Origin: DAOUET01 sp034430155
Lineage (GTDB): Bacteria > Chloroflexota > Anaerolineae > Anaerolineales > UBA4823
NCBI GenBank assembly: GCA_034430155.1
Contig: DAOUET010000037.1
Coordinates: 1-64,000, forward strand
Length of the DNA stretch: 64,000 nt
Reading direction: 5' to 3'
The position numbers and the translations under genes were made by a program. Of the stretch, positions 8,824 through 16,871 are shown piece by piece (position 1 is the first letter of the stretch; every line of letters starts with the position of its first letter). The notes below the pieces were generated by a model. That model made no database searches, was not told the origin of the DNA, and worked only from the letters and a program-made list of their open reading frames with translations.

Positions 8824-9510
8824 ATGACCTATTTCTTCATTGGGATTGCCTTGATTATCGCCTTGTTTGATTGGGCAGCTGTAGCTGCAAACTGGAAGGC
8901 CATCCGATATATAACCAAACCGGGTGTCATTATCCTCCTGCTGGTGTGGTTGGGTGATAACGATGCCTTCGCTGGACCCATGCTCTGGTTTAGTGGCGGT
9001 TTGGTTTTTTCTCTGGCGGGTGATATCCTGCTCATTTTGCCGCGTGAGCCATTTATTCCTGCGCTATTAGCTTTCTTATTTGCTCATGTCTCATACATAA
9101 TTGGTTTCAACTCCTCACCACCCCCTGTTAATTGGCCTGGTATTATCCTCGCCTTGATTGTGATGATAACCGGGATACAAATCTTTCGACGACTTATCAA
9201 TAATATGCCATCAGACCTTGTGAGAAAATTGCGAATTCCCCTCCTGGCTTACACAATCGTGATCAGCCTGATGTTACTCTCTGCTCTTCTTACCTTGGTG
9301 CGCCCCGAGCCCCCTTCTCCTGGGAGTTGGAACGCCTATCCGGCCTTGCTGGTAAGTGCGGGTGCTCTGCTCTTTTTCCTCTCAGACACTTCGCTTGCTT
9401 GGAATAAATTCGTTAAATCCTTTCCCTACGCTAGCTTGATAGTCATGGTGACATATCATTTGGGTCAGTTCGGAATCATCCTGGGAGCATATCTACATTT
9501 TCCTATCTGA
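8824..9510 (+). CDS. YhhN/TMEM86-family membrane protein (lysoplasmalogenase-like)
   Basis: A 228-residue polytopic membrane protein with about eight hydrophobic segments. It carries the conserved pattern of the YhhN/TMEM86 family: TKP near residue 35, SLAGDILLILP near residue 65, AFLFAHVSYIIGF near residue 85, LFFLSDTSLAWNKF near residue 180 and YHLGQFGI near the end. Animal members hydrolyse lysoplasmalogens; the substrate of bacterial members is poorly known, so an enzyme role here is inference. A strong ribosome binding site AGGAGGT precedes the ATG. It probably shares the era transcript. Confidence 0.85.
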   Translation: MTYFFIGIALIIALFDWAAVAANWKAIRYITKPGVIILLLVWLGDNDAFAGPMLWFSGGLVFSLAGDILLILPREPFIPALLAFLFAHVSYIIGFNSSPPPVNWPGIILALIVMITGIQIFRRLINNMPSDLVRKLRIPLLAYTIVISLMLLSALLTLVRPEPPSPGSWNAYPALLVSAGALLFFLSDTSLAWNKFVKSFPYASLIVMVTYHLGQFGIILGAYLHFPI

Positions 9511-9595
9511 CAGATATCCCGTAAAAAATCAGATTATTGGGAAATTTCTTGGTTGTTGCTCACCTAAGCCACCCCGTAAGAGACATCATGATATT

Positions 9596-9645
9596 GGGAG
9601 CATAAGTAGGAGGGTTCTGCAATACCGCTCACTACTTATGCCCCG
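9596..9645. terminator. Possible bidirectional terminator hairpin
   Basis: Positions 9600-9609 (GCATAAGTAG) pair perfectly with 9632-9641 (CTACTTATGC) around a 22-base loop. It lies exactly between two convergent operons (era-yhhN on plus, the polymer-forming gene on minus). Neither side has a good U-run and the loop is long, so the terminator role is tentative. Confidence 0.4.
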
Positions 9646-9676
9646 GTTAGCTTCCTGTCAGGTGTATTCAAGGGAC

Positions 9677-10741
9677 TCAATCCGTATTTTGCGATTCATC
9701 CGGGGGCAGAATCGCAGGTTCTGAGGGTTCCTCGACCCTGCTCGCAGGAGAAATCCCTGGGCCAGGTGGTGTGGCGGTGACTGATGATTCGATGCCGGTT
9801 GGGGGGTAGGTTTGCGTGCCGAAACGGGTGAGGATCACAGCTCCCAGCCCTAACATTCCAACCATAACCGGAAATAGCCAACCAACACAGGGTATCACTT
9901 CATTGGCACCATCTACGACCAATGCCAGAATAAAGGTTCCGATTCCAGCCGCAACTGCTACTGGCCAATCCTGTTTGAGCATCTCCGCCATTCGCCGGCC
10001 AACCTCGAAACCAATCACAATTCGGCCAAAAAACCAGGCTACTACCATCGCCAAGGCACCCACTAGACTAATCGGGATCAATATTATCGTGATGGCAATC
10101 CCAATTAAAAGAAGCGGCGCGATCACCGTGGTAATGAGTCCAATCCCACCAACTAAAACCGGTTGGCTGACGATGGCGTCTGCCGTCCGGTGAGTAGCAG
10201 CAGGTAAGAACATCACTACCAGAACCGCCAGGGCTGCCCATAGGAAAGTCCTGAAGAAGAACCACATCACACTCCAAATTGGCATCACACTTAACCGCAC
10301 GTTTTGCGCAGATGGTACCGTCACCCCCGGAAATTCAAAATGAAAAGGCGTTTGAAACCCGTTGACGACCTGACCTTCTACACGCGAACCTTTATCCCGA
10401 TTAAGCGTGGCTGCTAATGTAGTTAGGTCCCCTTCAACTACAGCCAGCTGGCCAAGATTTACCACACCTCCAAACCCAACCACATTCCCAGTGATCTGTC
10501 CATCGATATTTAAAGTGCCGCCCAATAAGACCACATCTCCATTGACTTGAGAACCCTTTTCAAGCGTAGCTGACCCCCCGAATATTAAAAGATTGCCATC
10601 CAAGGTATCTCCGTTGGTAAGTATGAAGGTACCTCCTGCTACGATTTTGTCATCCTGGAATCCCTTCGCGTATGCAGGGCCTGGAAGTGCAAAAGTAGCA
10701 AGCAATACGATGACGAAAATGAAGTTAAATATTCGCTTCAT
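9677..10741 (-). CDS. Polymer-forming (bactofilin-like) membrane protein of an ECF sigma operon
   Basis: 354 residues from the ATG at 10741, which has a GGAGG ribosome binding site six bases before it and overlaps the previous stop codon as ATGA. There is an N-terminal signal peptide ending near PGPAYA. About residues 28-130 form short beta repeats of the polymer-forming type (GGTFILTNGDTLDGNLLIFG, then GDVVLLGGTLNIDG and GNVVGFGGVVNLG). After this come about five hydrophobic segments between residues 165 and 310, then a Pro/Ser-rich tail. The architecture suggests an exported beta-solenoid domain tethered to the membrane. Its function is not established. It is the third gene of the sigma/anti-sigma operon and may be a target or sensor of that system. 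Confidence 0.75.
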   Translation of the reverse strand: MKRIFNFIFVIVLLATFALPGPAYAKGFQDDKIVAGGTFILTNGDTLDGNLLIFGGSATLEKGSQVNGDVVLLGGTLNIDGQITGNVVGFGGVVNLGQLAVVEGDLTTLAATLNRDKGSRVEGQVVNGFQTPFHFEFPGVTVPSAQNVRLSVMPIWSVMWFFFRTFLWAALAVLVVMFLPAATHRTADAIVSQPVLVGGIGLITTVIAPLLLIGIAITIILIPISLVGALAMVVAWFFGRIVIGFEVGRRMAEMLKQDWPVAVAAGIGTFILALVVDGANEVIPCVGWLFPVMVGMLGLGAVILTRFGTQTYPPTGIESSVTATPPGPGISPASRVEEPSEPAILPPDESQNTD

Positions 10742-11289
10742 GGTGTAATCCTCCGATGTTGAAAAACCTGATGAAGTGAAAATATCCATAGAAGGCTGAG
10801 CAAGCCAAGTCCCGCTGCTACCGCAGCCCAATACACAGGTGCCACCAATCCAAAGGTGATATCCATAATAGTAACCATTAGATCTCCTGCAGCAATTATC
10901 ATGGATACGAAATCTGTCACCCGAAAAATCCAAATGAAGAGCAATTGCGTCGGCGTCTCGACGGTTGCAAAGATCTGAGTAACCATCAGCCCCAGGAACA
11001 ACACGGCTCCCGCGATACTTACCATTAAGGTGATCCAGGACTGTTGCCGTTCTTTTTTGTAACGCTCCTGCCTAAGTTGAGCTTTTTGGCGGGCTCTCCA
11101 GCGAATCGTGAATCCCGGAGAAGGCTCGATAGGAGTAACTTCTTCAAATAAGGTTTGAACACCCGACCATGCCGCTGAAAGCTGTCGGCACGACTCACAA
11201 GTTTCTAAGTGCGCTTGTAATGCCCGAGATTGATCAGGTGAAAGGGGTTCTTCGGAAAATAACCATTGTTCAAACGGCTGGTGATTCAT
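10738..11289 (-). CDS. Anti-sigma factor, zinc-finger (zf-HC2) membrane protein
   Basis: 183 residues. The N-terminal cytoplasmic domain has the H-x3-C-x2-C signature of zinc-binding anti-sigma domains (H27, C31, C34, within AHLETCESC). This domain normally clamps an ECF sigma factor. A basic linker follows, then three hydrophobic segments at about residues 84-105, 112-140 and 148-172. The gene overlaps the end of the sigma factor gene by 20 bases and the next gene by 4, so translation is coupled and the three genes form one unit. The signal that releases the sigma factor is unknown. Confidence 0.85.
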   Translation of the reverse strand: MNHQPFEQWLFSEEPLSPDQSRALQAHLETCESCRQLSAAWSGVQTLFEEVTPIEPSPGFTIRWRARQKAQLRQERYKKERQQSWITLMVSIAGAVLFLGLMVTQIFATVETPTQLLFIWIFRVTDFVSMIIAAGDLMVTIMDITFGLVAPVYWAAVAAGLGLLSLLWIFSLHQVFQHRRITP

Positions 11290-11947
11290 GGCGTATCCTT
11301 TCCGCTTGGCTGTACTGAGAATGTTGTTCCATCCACAATTGGGCTAATTCCTTCCGGGCCCTATGCAAACGACTCTTGACCGCACTTAATGTAATTTGCA
11401 GTGAATCGGCAATTTCGTTATATGAGAAGTCATACCAGTAATACATGACCACCGCAGCCCTATCAGTAGGGTTTAGTGAGGTTAACAACTTTCGTACTCG
11501 TTGTTGTTCTTCGGAAATGCTGAGAGTGACCTCGGGGTTTGGGGTAGGGTCCCTTAGTTCCTGGTATGGAAGGTTTTCGAGGGGCACCATCGTCATCCTT
11601 CGACGCCGCAGTTGATCGATGCAATGATGAGCAGCGATCGATAACAACCAAGTTGAAAAGGATCGCTTTTTATCGTAATGACGTAAAGATTTGTAAGCTC
11701 GCAAGAAAGTCTCTTGAGCTGCATCTTCGGCTTCATAAGGGTCACCTAACATACGGTAACATAAGTTATACACCGCGGTTTGGTAAGACTCCACCAGTTG
11801 ACTGAAAGATTCCGGATCACCTCTCAGAGCGTTACTGAGATATTCCGTTCCATTAATTTGCACTGCATTCTCCCGAAAGCCAGCGAATTGAAGAACGGTC
11901 ATCTTCCCATATCCAATGTTGGATCCACCAGCGGTGTGAGATTCCAA
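11270..11947 (-). CDS. ECF-family RNA polymerase sigma factor
   Basis: An alternative sigma factor of up to 225 residues. Region 2 (core binding and -10 recognition) covers about residues 47-117, with YRMLGDPYEAEDAAQETFLR. Region 4 (-35 recognition) covers about residues 150-205, with YDFSYNEIADSLQITLSAVK. The longest reading starts at a TTG (11947); an in-frame ATG at 11902 with GGGAAG just before it is an equally good start and gives 210 residues. The next gene is a zinc-binding anti-sigma factor, the usual partner. A strong terminator upstream separates it from rpoC. Confidence 0.92.
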   Translation of the reverse strand: MESHTAGGSNIGYGKMTVLQFAGFRENAVQINGTEYLSNALRGDPESFSQLVESYQTAVYNLCYRMLGDPYEAEDAAQETFLRAYKSLRHYDKKRSFSTWLLSIAAHHCIDQLRRRRMTMVPLENLPYQELRDPTPNPEVTLSISEEQQRVRKLLTSLNPTDRAAVVMYYWYDFSYNEIADSLQITLSAVKSRLHRARKELAQLWMEQHSQYSQAERIRHESPAV

Positions 11948-12055
11948 CGTCTAACCTGCTTCAATTCGATTAGGATTTGCGATGAATCCTTCTACTCAAG
12001 TATACGAAAAAAAGTGAACAGGGTTGCACGAATCATATCGAGGCTTTGACCTCAA

Positions 12056-12092
12056 AAATCCCGCCAGGTAAAGCAGATACCTGGCGGGATTT
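12056..12092 (-). terminator. Intrinsic terminator of rpoC
   Basis: Positions 12056-12070 pair perfectly with 12078-12092: a 15-bp stem (AAATCCCGCCAGGTA and its complement) closed by a 7-base loop. On the minus strand it is followed by a U-run, 64 bases after the rpoC stop. The A-rich left arm and T-rich right arm could also stop plus-strand transcription. Confidence 0.9.
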
Positions 12093-12156
12093 CTCGTCAT
12101 CTTGCGATATATTAATTGGGTGGGAATGTCGATCTCTTCCTGATAAACTTTAACCT

Positions 12157-15100
12157 TCAGTCTGCAGGGGTTGGATGCGGCGCGGCCACTTCCTCATCTT
12201 GAGTGATTGGCTCCGCGACCACCGCCTGTTCGACTTTCTCCTGCTTCTCTTTCTCTTTCATCTCTTTCATTCTTTCGACATCTGCAAATCCCGGCTCTGA
12301 AAAACGTCCCGGATCAAACCCGGTCCCTGCTGGGATCAATTTGCCGATGATCACATTTTCCTTGAGACCATAGAGCGGGTCTTCGCTCGCTGCTATAGCC
12401 GCGCCAGCCAACACTTTGATGGTATGTTGGAAGGAAGATGCTGATAGGAAAGATTCAGTGCTCAAGGATGCCTTTGTTATTCCCAATAAGATTTCGATGA
12501 ACTTCGCTGGACGTTTGCCTTCGGCAAGCAGACGCTCGTTTTCACGTTTCAACTCCAAGAGATCCACCAAGTCGCCGGGAAGAAAGAACGCATCACCAGG
12601 TCGTGTGACTTGTACCTTGGACATCATCTTGCGAATAATCACCTCAAAATGCTTGTCGTTGATATTTTGTCCCTGAGATCGGTAGACTTCCTGCACTTCG
12701 TTTAACAAATAAACCTGACAGGCTGCCCGACCCTGGATTCTCAGAATGCGGTGAGGATTGAGAGAACCCTCAGTTAGCGGTTGCCCTGGCGTGACATTGT
12801 CTCCATCACTGACCAAAAGACGGGCGTTGCTTGGTATTTCGTACTCTGCCTCCTGGCGATTCTCATATGAGACGATCACTTTATCCTGGGTATCGCCTTT
12901 ACCCTTCTCGATGCGTATGCGACCGGCATTCTGCGCCAAAGTGGTGGCTTCGTCGCCTAATTTAGCCAGGACATCACCTTCTTTTACTTCGTCCTGGTCC
13001 TTCACTTCGATGGTCCAGTCAGGAGGCAGGTCATACTCATCGCTGACCATCTCGCTGTGGAGGACCCTTACCACTCGCAGGTCACTGTATCGATCAGACT
13101 GTTCCACATGAGCCGTTCCTGCGATTTCGGAGACAACCGCTTCACCCTTTGGAGTCTTTCGGGCTTCAAACAACTCTTCCACACGTGGAAGACCAGTAGT
13201 GATATCACCAACTGCGGCGACACCACCGGTGTGGAAAGTGCGCAGGGTTAGCTGCGTACCTGGTTCACCAATGGATTGAGCTGCCACAATCCCAACGGCC
13301 GCTCCTACATCCACCATCTTTCCCCGTCCCAGGTCCATGCCGTAACATTTACCGCAAATACCGTGATTCAATTCACAGGTCAGGGGAGAACGGACTTTTA
13401 TTTCGTCCACCCCAGATGCGGTTATTCGGCGGACGACCTCGTGGTCCAATACTTCATCCCGTTCAACCAGTACCTCACCAGTGTTCGGATCAACCACGCG
13501 CTCAGCCGCCAGGCGTCCAAATAAGCGACTTCCTAATGACTGTCCAGCGACGTAGTCTGAACGCCGGATGTAAATCCCATCGAGAGTGCCGCAATCCTCC
13601 TCATTGATAATCACGTCCTGGGCAACATCTACCAAACGGCGGGTGAGATATCCAGCATCAGCCGTTCGAAGCGCCGTGTCTGCCAAACCCTTGCGGGCAC
13701 CATGAGTAGAAATGAAGTATTCCAATGCGGATAAACCTTCACGGAAATTCGAACGAATGGGAAGTGGAATGATACGCCCGGATGGGTCGGCCATCAAACC
13801 ACGCATACCGGCTAGCTGTGAAATCGGTTGGAAACCCCCTTTTGTCGCTCCTGAATTTGCCATCGTGGCCAGGTTGCCATTTGGGTCCATCGAGTTTTTA
13901 ACCGCATTGGCGACTTGATTGGTCGTACGCTGCCAGATTTCGATCAAGAGTTCATTTTGCTCTTGTTCAGTTAGCAATCCGCGTCGGTAATCGCGCTGAG
14001 CTGCCTCTGCTTCTTGCAGTGCTTTGCTGATAATCTCGGTCTTTTCCGGCGGGACAGTGATATCAGAAACCGCCAGCGTGTAACCTGAGCGCGTTGCGTA
14101 AGAGAATCCGATGTCCTTAATCAGGTCAGCTACTTCTGGGGTAGCATCTTCCCCGCAAACCTCATAAACATCAGCCACCAGATCTTTTAAACCGCCCTTG
14201 TCCAGCACCCAGTTGACAAATTGGATCTCCTCCGGCAGGATGCGATTAAATATCACACGACCCACGGTAGTATCGATTAATCTATCTTGTGGTTCCAGCA
14301 GACGGGTGCCTTCATCGTCATACCAAGTGCGAGTCAACAGGCGTATGTTTGCATGTATCTCAACCTGGGTCAGGTTGTAAGCCATCTCGACCTCTTCCGC
14401 GTTGGCAAAAACGCGCCCGTCTCCCCTATGTTCTCTGATGTCGTCAGCTTTGGTGAGGTAGTAGACACCCAAGACCATATCTTTTGCTGGACTGATAATT
14501 GGTTCTCCATCGGCTGGCTTCAGCAGATTTCTTGTAGAAAGCATCAGCTGGCGGGCTTCCCAGATTGCTTTTCTGGATAAGGGTACGTGTACAGCCATCT
14601 GGTCGCCATCGAAGTCAGCGTTGAATGCGGTTGTCACCAGAGGATGTAGCTGGATCGCGCTACCCTCAATAAGCACCGGCTCGAAGGCTTGGATACCCAG
14701 TCGGTGCAACGTGGGGGCGCGGTTGAGCAGCACTGGCCGTTCTTTGATTACTTCTTCGAGTACTTCCCATACCTCAGGCCGGTTACGCTCAATAAACCGC
14801 TTCGCGCCTCGAACGTTGGCAGCATAATTATGAGATACAAGGCGTGAAATCACAAATGGCCGGAAGAGTTCTAGAGCCATGCTCTTTGGTAAACCGCACT
14901 GGTAGAGTTTCAAGCTTGGCCCCACCACGATCACCGATCGACCAGAATAATCAACGCGCTTGCCTAACAGGTTTCGTCGGAAACGCCCTTTCTTTCCTTT
15001 TAGCATATCGCTGAGAGATTTGAGTTCCCGTCGGCCTCTCCTCGATAGGGCTTTACCTCGTTGGGAATTATCAATCAACGAATCAACTGCTTCTTGTAGC

Positions 15101-16494
15101 ATACGCTTTTCGTTGCGGACAATCACGTCCGGCGCGCCAAGTTCCAGCAAACGCTTAAGGCGATTGTTACGGTTGATTACGCGCCTGTACAGGTCATTCA
15201 AGTCTGATGTAGCAAACCTACCACCATCAAGCTGCACCATAGGTCTAAGGTCAGGCGGAATGACCGGCAAAACAGTCAAAACCATCCATTCTGGCCGGTT
15301 TCCGGATCTGCGGAAAGCTTCGACCACTTTCAAGCGTTTAGTGGCTTTCTTGCGCTTTTGTTTACTCTTGGAAGTGCGTAACTCATGCCATAACTCATCG
15401 GCTAATTTATCAAGGTCAATCCTTCGCAGGATGTCATAGAATGCCTCCGCACCCATATCCGCCCGAAAAACCTGACCCCAGCGCGACTTTAATTCCCGGT
15501 AACGTGTCTCGCCCATAAAGGTTAACGGGCGCAGTTCGAGGAGTTCATCACGAAGGCGTGAGTTCTCATCGCGCGCCGCTAGGGCTTGATCTTCGAGCTG
15601 GTTGCGCAAATCTTCCATACCCAGGTCAGCTTCAGAACGCAGCTTTCCGATATCAAGATCGACATGCTCTATTTCACGCTGTCTTTGTTCTTTGAGTTCA
15701 CTTTCCAACTCTTCCAGACGTTCTTTGACAATCTTCTGAACGTTTGAGATGTGTTGGTTGGCGATCTTTTCTCCTTCTTTCACGACGACCATATCGGAGT
15801 CAGGAAAGTGGATCTCTGCACGGGCTACCTCGTTCATCTGTTCCTGCAATGTCTTTTCCAGGCGTTGCCCTGCGTTGATGATCGGATCGAGTCTCTCAGC
15901 GACTGCCTCGTCGAAGCTCTTTTCTATTTCTTCCTTACTTTGTTTTAATTCACCAAGGTTACGGTCACGCGCCGCTTTAATCTCTGCGATCTTGGAGTTG
16001 ATCCGAGAGCCTTGTTCACGCTCTGTAAGCATGATTTTCTCTTCGAGTCGTTTTAAGGCCTTTTGGCGAGCATCTTCGTCAACATAAGTCACCACATACT
16101 GAGCGAAGTACAACACGCGATCGAGATTACGACGCGAAATATCCAACAACAACCCTAGATATGAAGGAACACGGCGTGTGTACCAAACATGGGCGACAGG
16201 CGCCGCTAACTCAATATGACCCATCCGCTCACGACGTACAGAAGACCGGGTAACTTCTACGCCGCATTTATCACATACGATACCTTTATAGCGAATGTTC
16301 TTATATTTTCCACAATAACACTGCCAATCGCGAGTCGGTCCGAAGATAGCTTCACAAAATAAACCATCTTTCTCAGGACGTAAACGCCGGTAGTTTATTG
16401 TTTCGGGTTTCTGCACTTCACCATACGACCAACTCCGGATGGTCTCCGGTGAAGCCAGGCTGATACGAAGTGCGGTCAACCCCTTAGTTTCCAC
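12157..16494 (-). CDS. rpoC: RNA polymerase beta' subunit with a coiled-coil insertion
   Basis: This is beta', which holds the catalytic magnesium of RNA polymerase. It has 1445 residues. The N-terminal zinc ribbon has Cys 59, 61, 74 and 77 (CYCGKYK and CDKCGVEV). The catalytic loop NADFDGDQ is at residues 625-632. The trigger-loop/bridge region (PSGRIIPLPIRSNFREGLS, THGARKGLADTALRTADAGY) and the second zinc site are present. About residues 139-325 form a highly charged helical insertion predicted to be coiled coil; E. coli has only some 30 residues there. The start is GTG, seven bases after GGAGG. It has its own promoter at the end of the upstream kinase gene and a strong terminator. It is not adjacent to rpoB. 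Confidence 0.98.
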   Translation of the reverse strand: METKGLTALRISLASPETIRSWSYGEVQKPETINYRRLRPEKDGLFCEAIFGPTRDWQCYCGKYKNIRYKGIVCDKCGVEVTRSSVRRERMGHIELAAPVAHVWYTRRVPSYLGLLLDISRRNLDRVLYFAQYVVTYVDEDARQKALKRLEEKIMLTEREQGSRINSKIAEIKAARDRNLGELKQSKEEIEKSFDEAVAERLDPIINAGQRLEKTLQEQMNEVARAEIHFPDSDMVVVKEGEKIANQHISNVQKIVKERLEELESELKEQRQREIEHVDLDIGKLRSEADLGMEDLRNQLEDQALAARDENSRLRDELLELRPLTFMGETRYRELKSRWGQVFRADMGAEAFYDILRRIDLDKLADELWHELRTSKSKQKRKKATKRLKVVEAFRRSGNRPEWMVLTVLPVIPPDLRPMVQLDGGRFATSDLNDLYRRVINRNNRLKRLLELGAPDVIVRNEKRMLQEAVDSLIDNSQRGKALSRRGRRELKSLSDMLKGKKGRFRRNLLGKRVDYSGRSVIVVGPSLKLYQCGLPKSMALELFRPFVISRLVSHNYAANVRGAKRFIERNRPEVWEVLEEVIKERPVLLNRAPTLHRLGIQAFEPVLIEGSAIQLHPLVTTAFNADFDGDQMAVHVPLSRKAIWEARQLMLSTRNLLKPADGEPIISPAKDMVLGVYYLTKADDIREHRGDGRVFANAEEVEMAYNLTQVEIHANIRLLTRTWYDDEGTRLLEPQDRLIDTTVGRVIFNRILPEEIQFVNWVLDKGGLKDLVADVYEVCGEDATPEVADLIKDIGFSYATRSGYTLAVSDITVPPEKTEIISKALQEAEAAQRDYRRGLLTEQEQNELLIEIWQRTTNQVANAVKNSMDPNGNLATMANSGATKGGFQPISQLAGMRGLMADPSGRIIPLPIRSNFREGLSALEYFISTHGARKGLADTALRTADAGYLTRRLVDVAQDVIINEEDCGTLDGIYIRRSDYVAGQSLGSRLFGRLAAERVVDPNTGEVLVERDEVLDHEVVRRITASGVDEIKVRSPLTCELNHGICGKCYGMDLGRGKMVDVGAAVGIVAAQSIGEPGTQLTLRTFHTGGVAAVGDITTGLPRVEELFEARKTPKGEAVVSEIAGTAHVEQSDRYSDLRVVRVLHSEMVSDEYDLPPDWTIEVKDQDEVKEGDVLAKLGDEATTLAQNAGRIRIEKGKGDTQDKVIVSYENRQEAEYEIPSNARLLVSDGDNVTPGQPLTEGSLNPHRILRIQGRAACQVYLLNEVQEVYRSQGQNINDKHFEVIIRKMMSKVQVTRPGDAFFLPGDLVDLLELKRENERLLAEGKRPAKFIEILLGITKASLSTESFLSASSFQHTIKVLAGAAIAASEDPLYGLKENVIIGKLIPAGTGFDPGRFSEPGFADVERMKEMKEKEKQEKVEQAVVAEPITQDEEVAAPHPTPAD

Positions 16495-16841
16495 TCAAGT
16501 GCCTCCTGATTCACAGTAATAATTTAACGCCAGAATCTTCCCAGGCATATCTCCCCCGCTACAGCCATTATTGGTGCTGTTTAATGTACCTGAAGTGCAT
16601 ATGCTCTAATCGATTTGCTCGGAACTATTTGAAATAGGAGTTACGAATTTAGAGGTTTCCTGGATTTTGGGCTCACTTCACCCGCTCAATACCCAGATAG
16701 ATCCTTCTATTACGTAAGTCCACTGAAAAAAAACCTAATGCCACTCTTGATATCAATAAAACAAGCAAAAGCAAGCGTATGAGACCTCGTCCTCAAACGC
16801 TCGCCGAAGCTTTATCTGTGCTTGATTTAACATGCAAAGAA
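16495..16841 (-). other. Long leader of rpoC (non-coding stretch)
   Basis: About 340 bases separate the predicted transcription start from the rpoC GTG. The leader holds a 9-position hairpin with one mismatch (16775-16783 with 16792-16800), a run of eight U residues around 16727-16734, and a 26-codon open frame (ATG at 16833) that would begin almost at the transcription start. No protein family is recognisable here. A regulatory leader is possible but unproven. Confidence 0.4.
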
Positions 16842-16871
16842 ATTATAACAAGAGATATCCACTTTAGTCAA
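16842..16871 (-). promoter_or_regulatory. Promoter of rpoC
   Basis: On the minus strand TTGACT (16866-16871) is followed after 18 bases by a perfect TATAAT (16842-16847). The -35 box overlaps the last codons and TAA stop of the histidine kinase gene, so rpoC can be transcribed separately from it. Confidence 0.65.
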
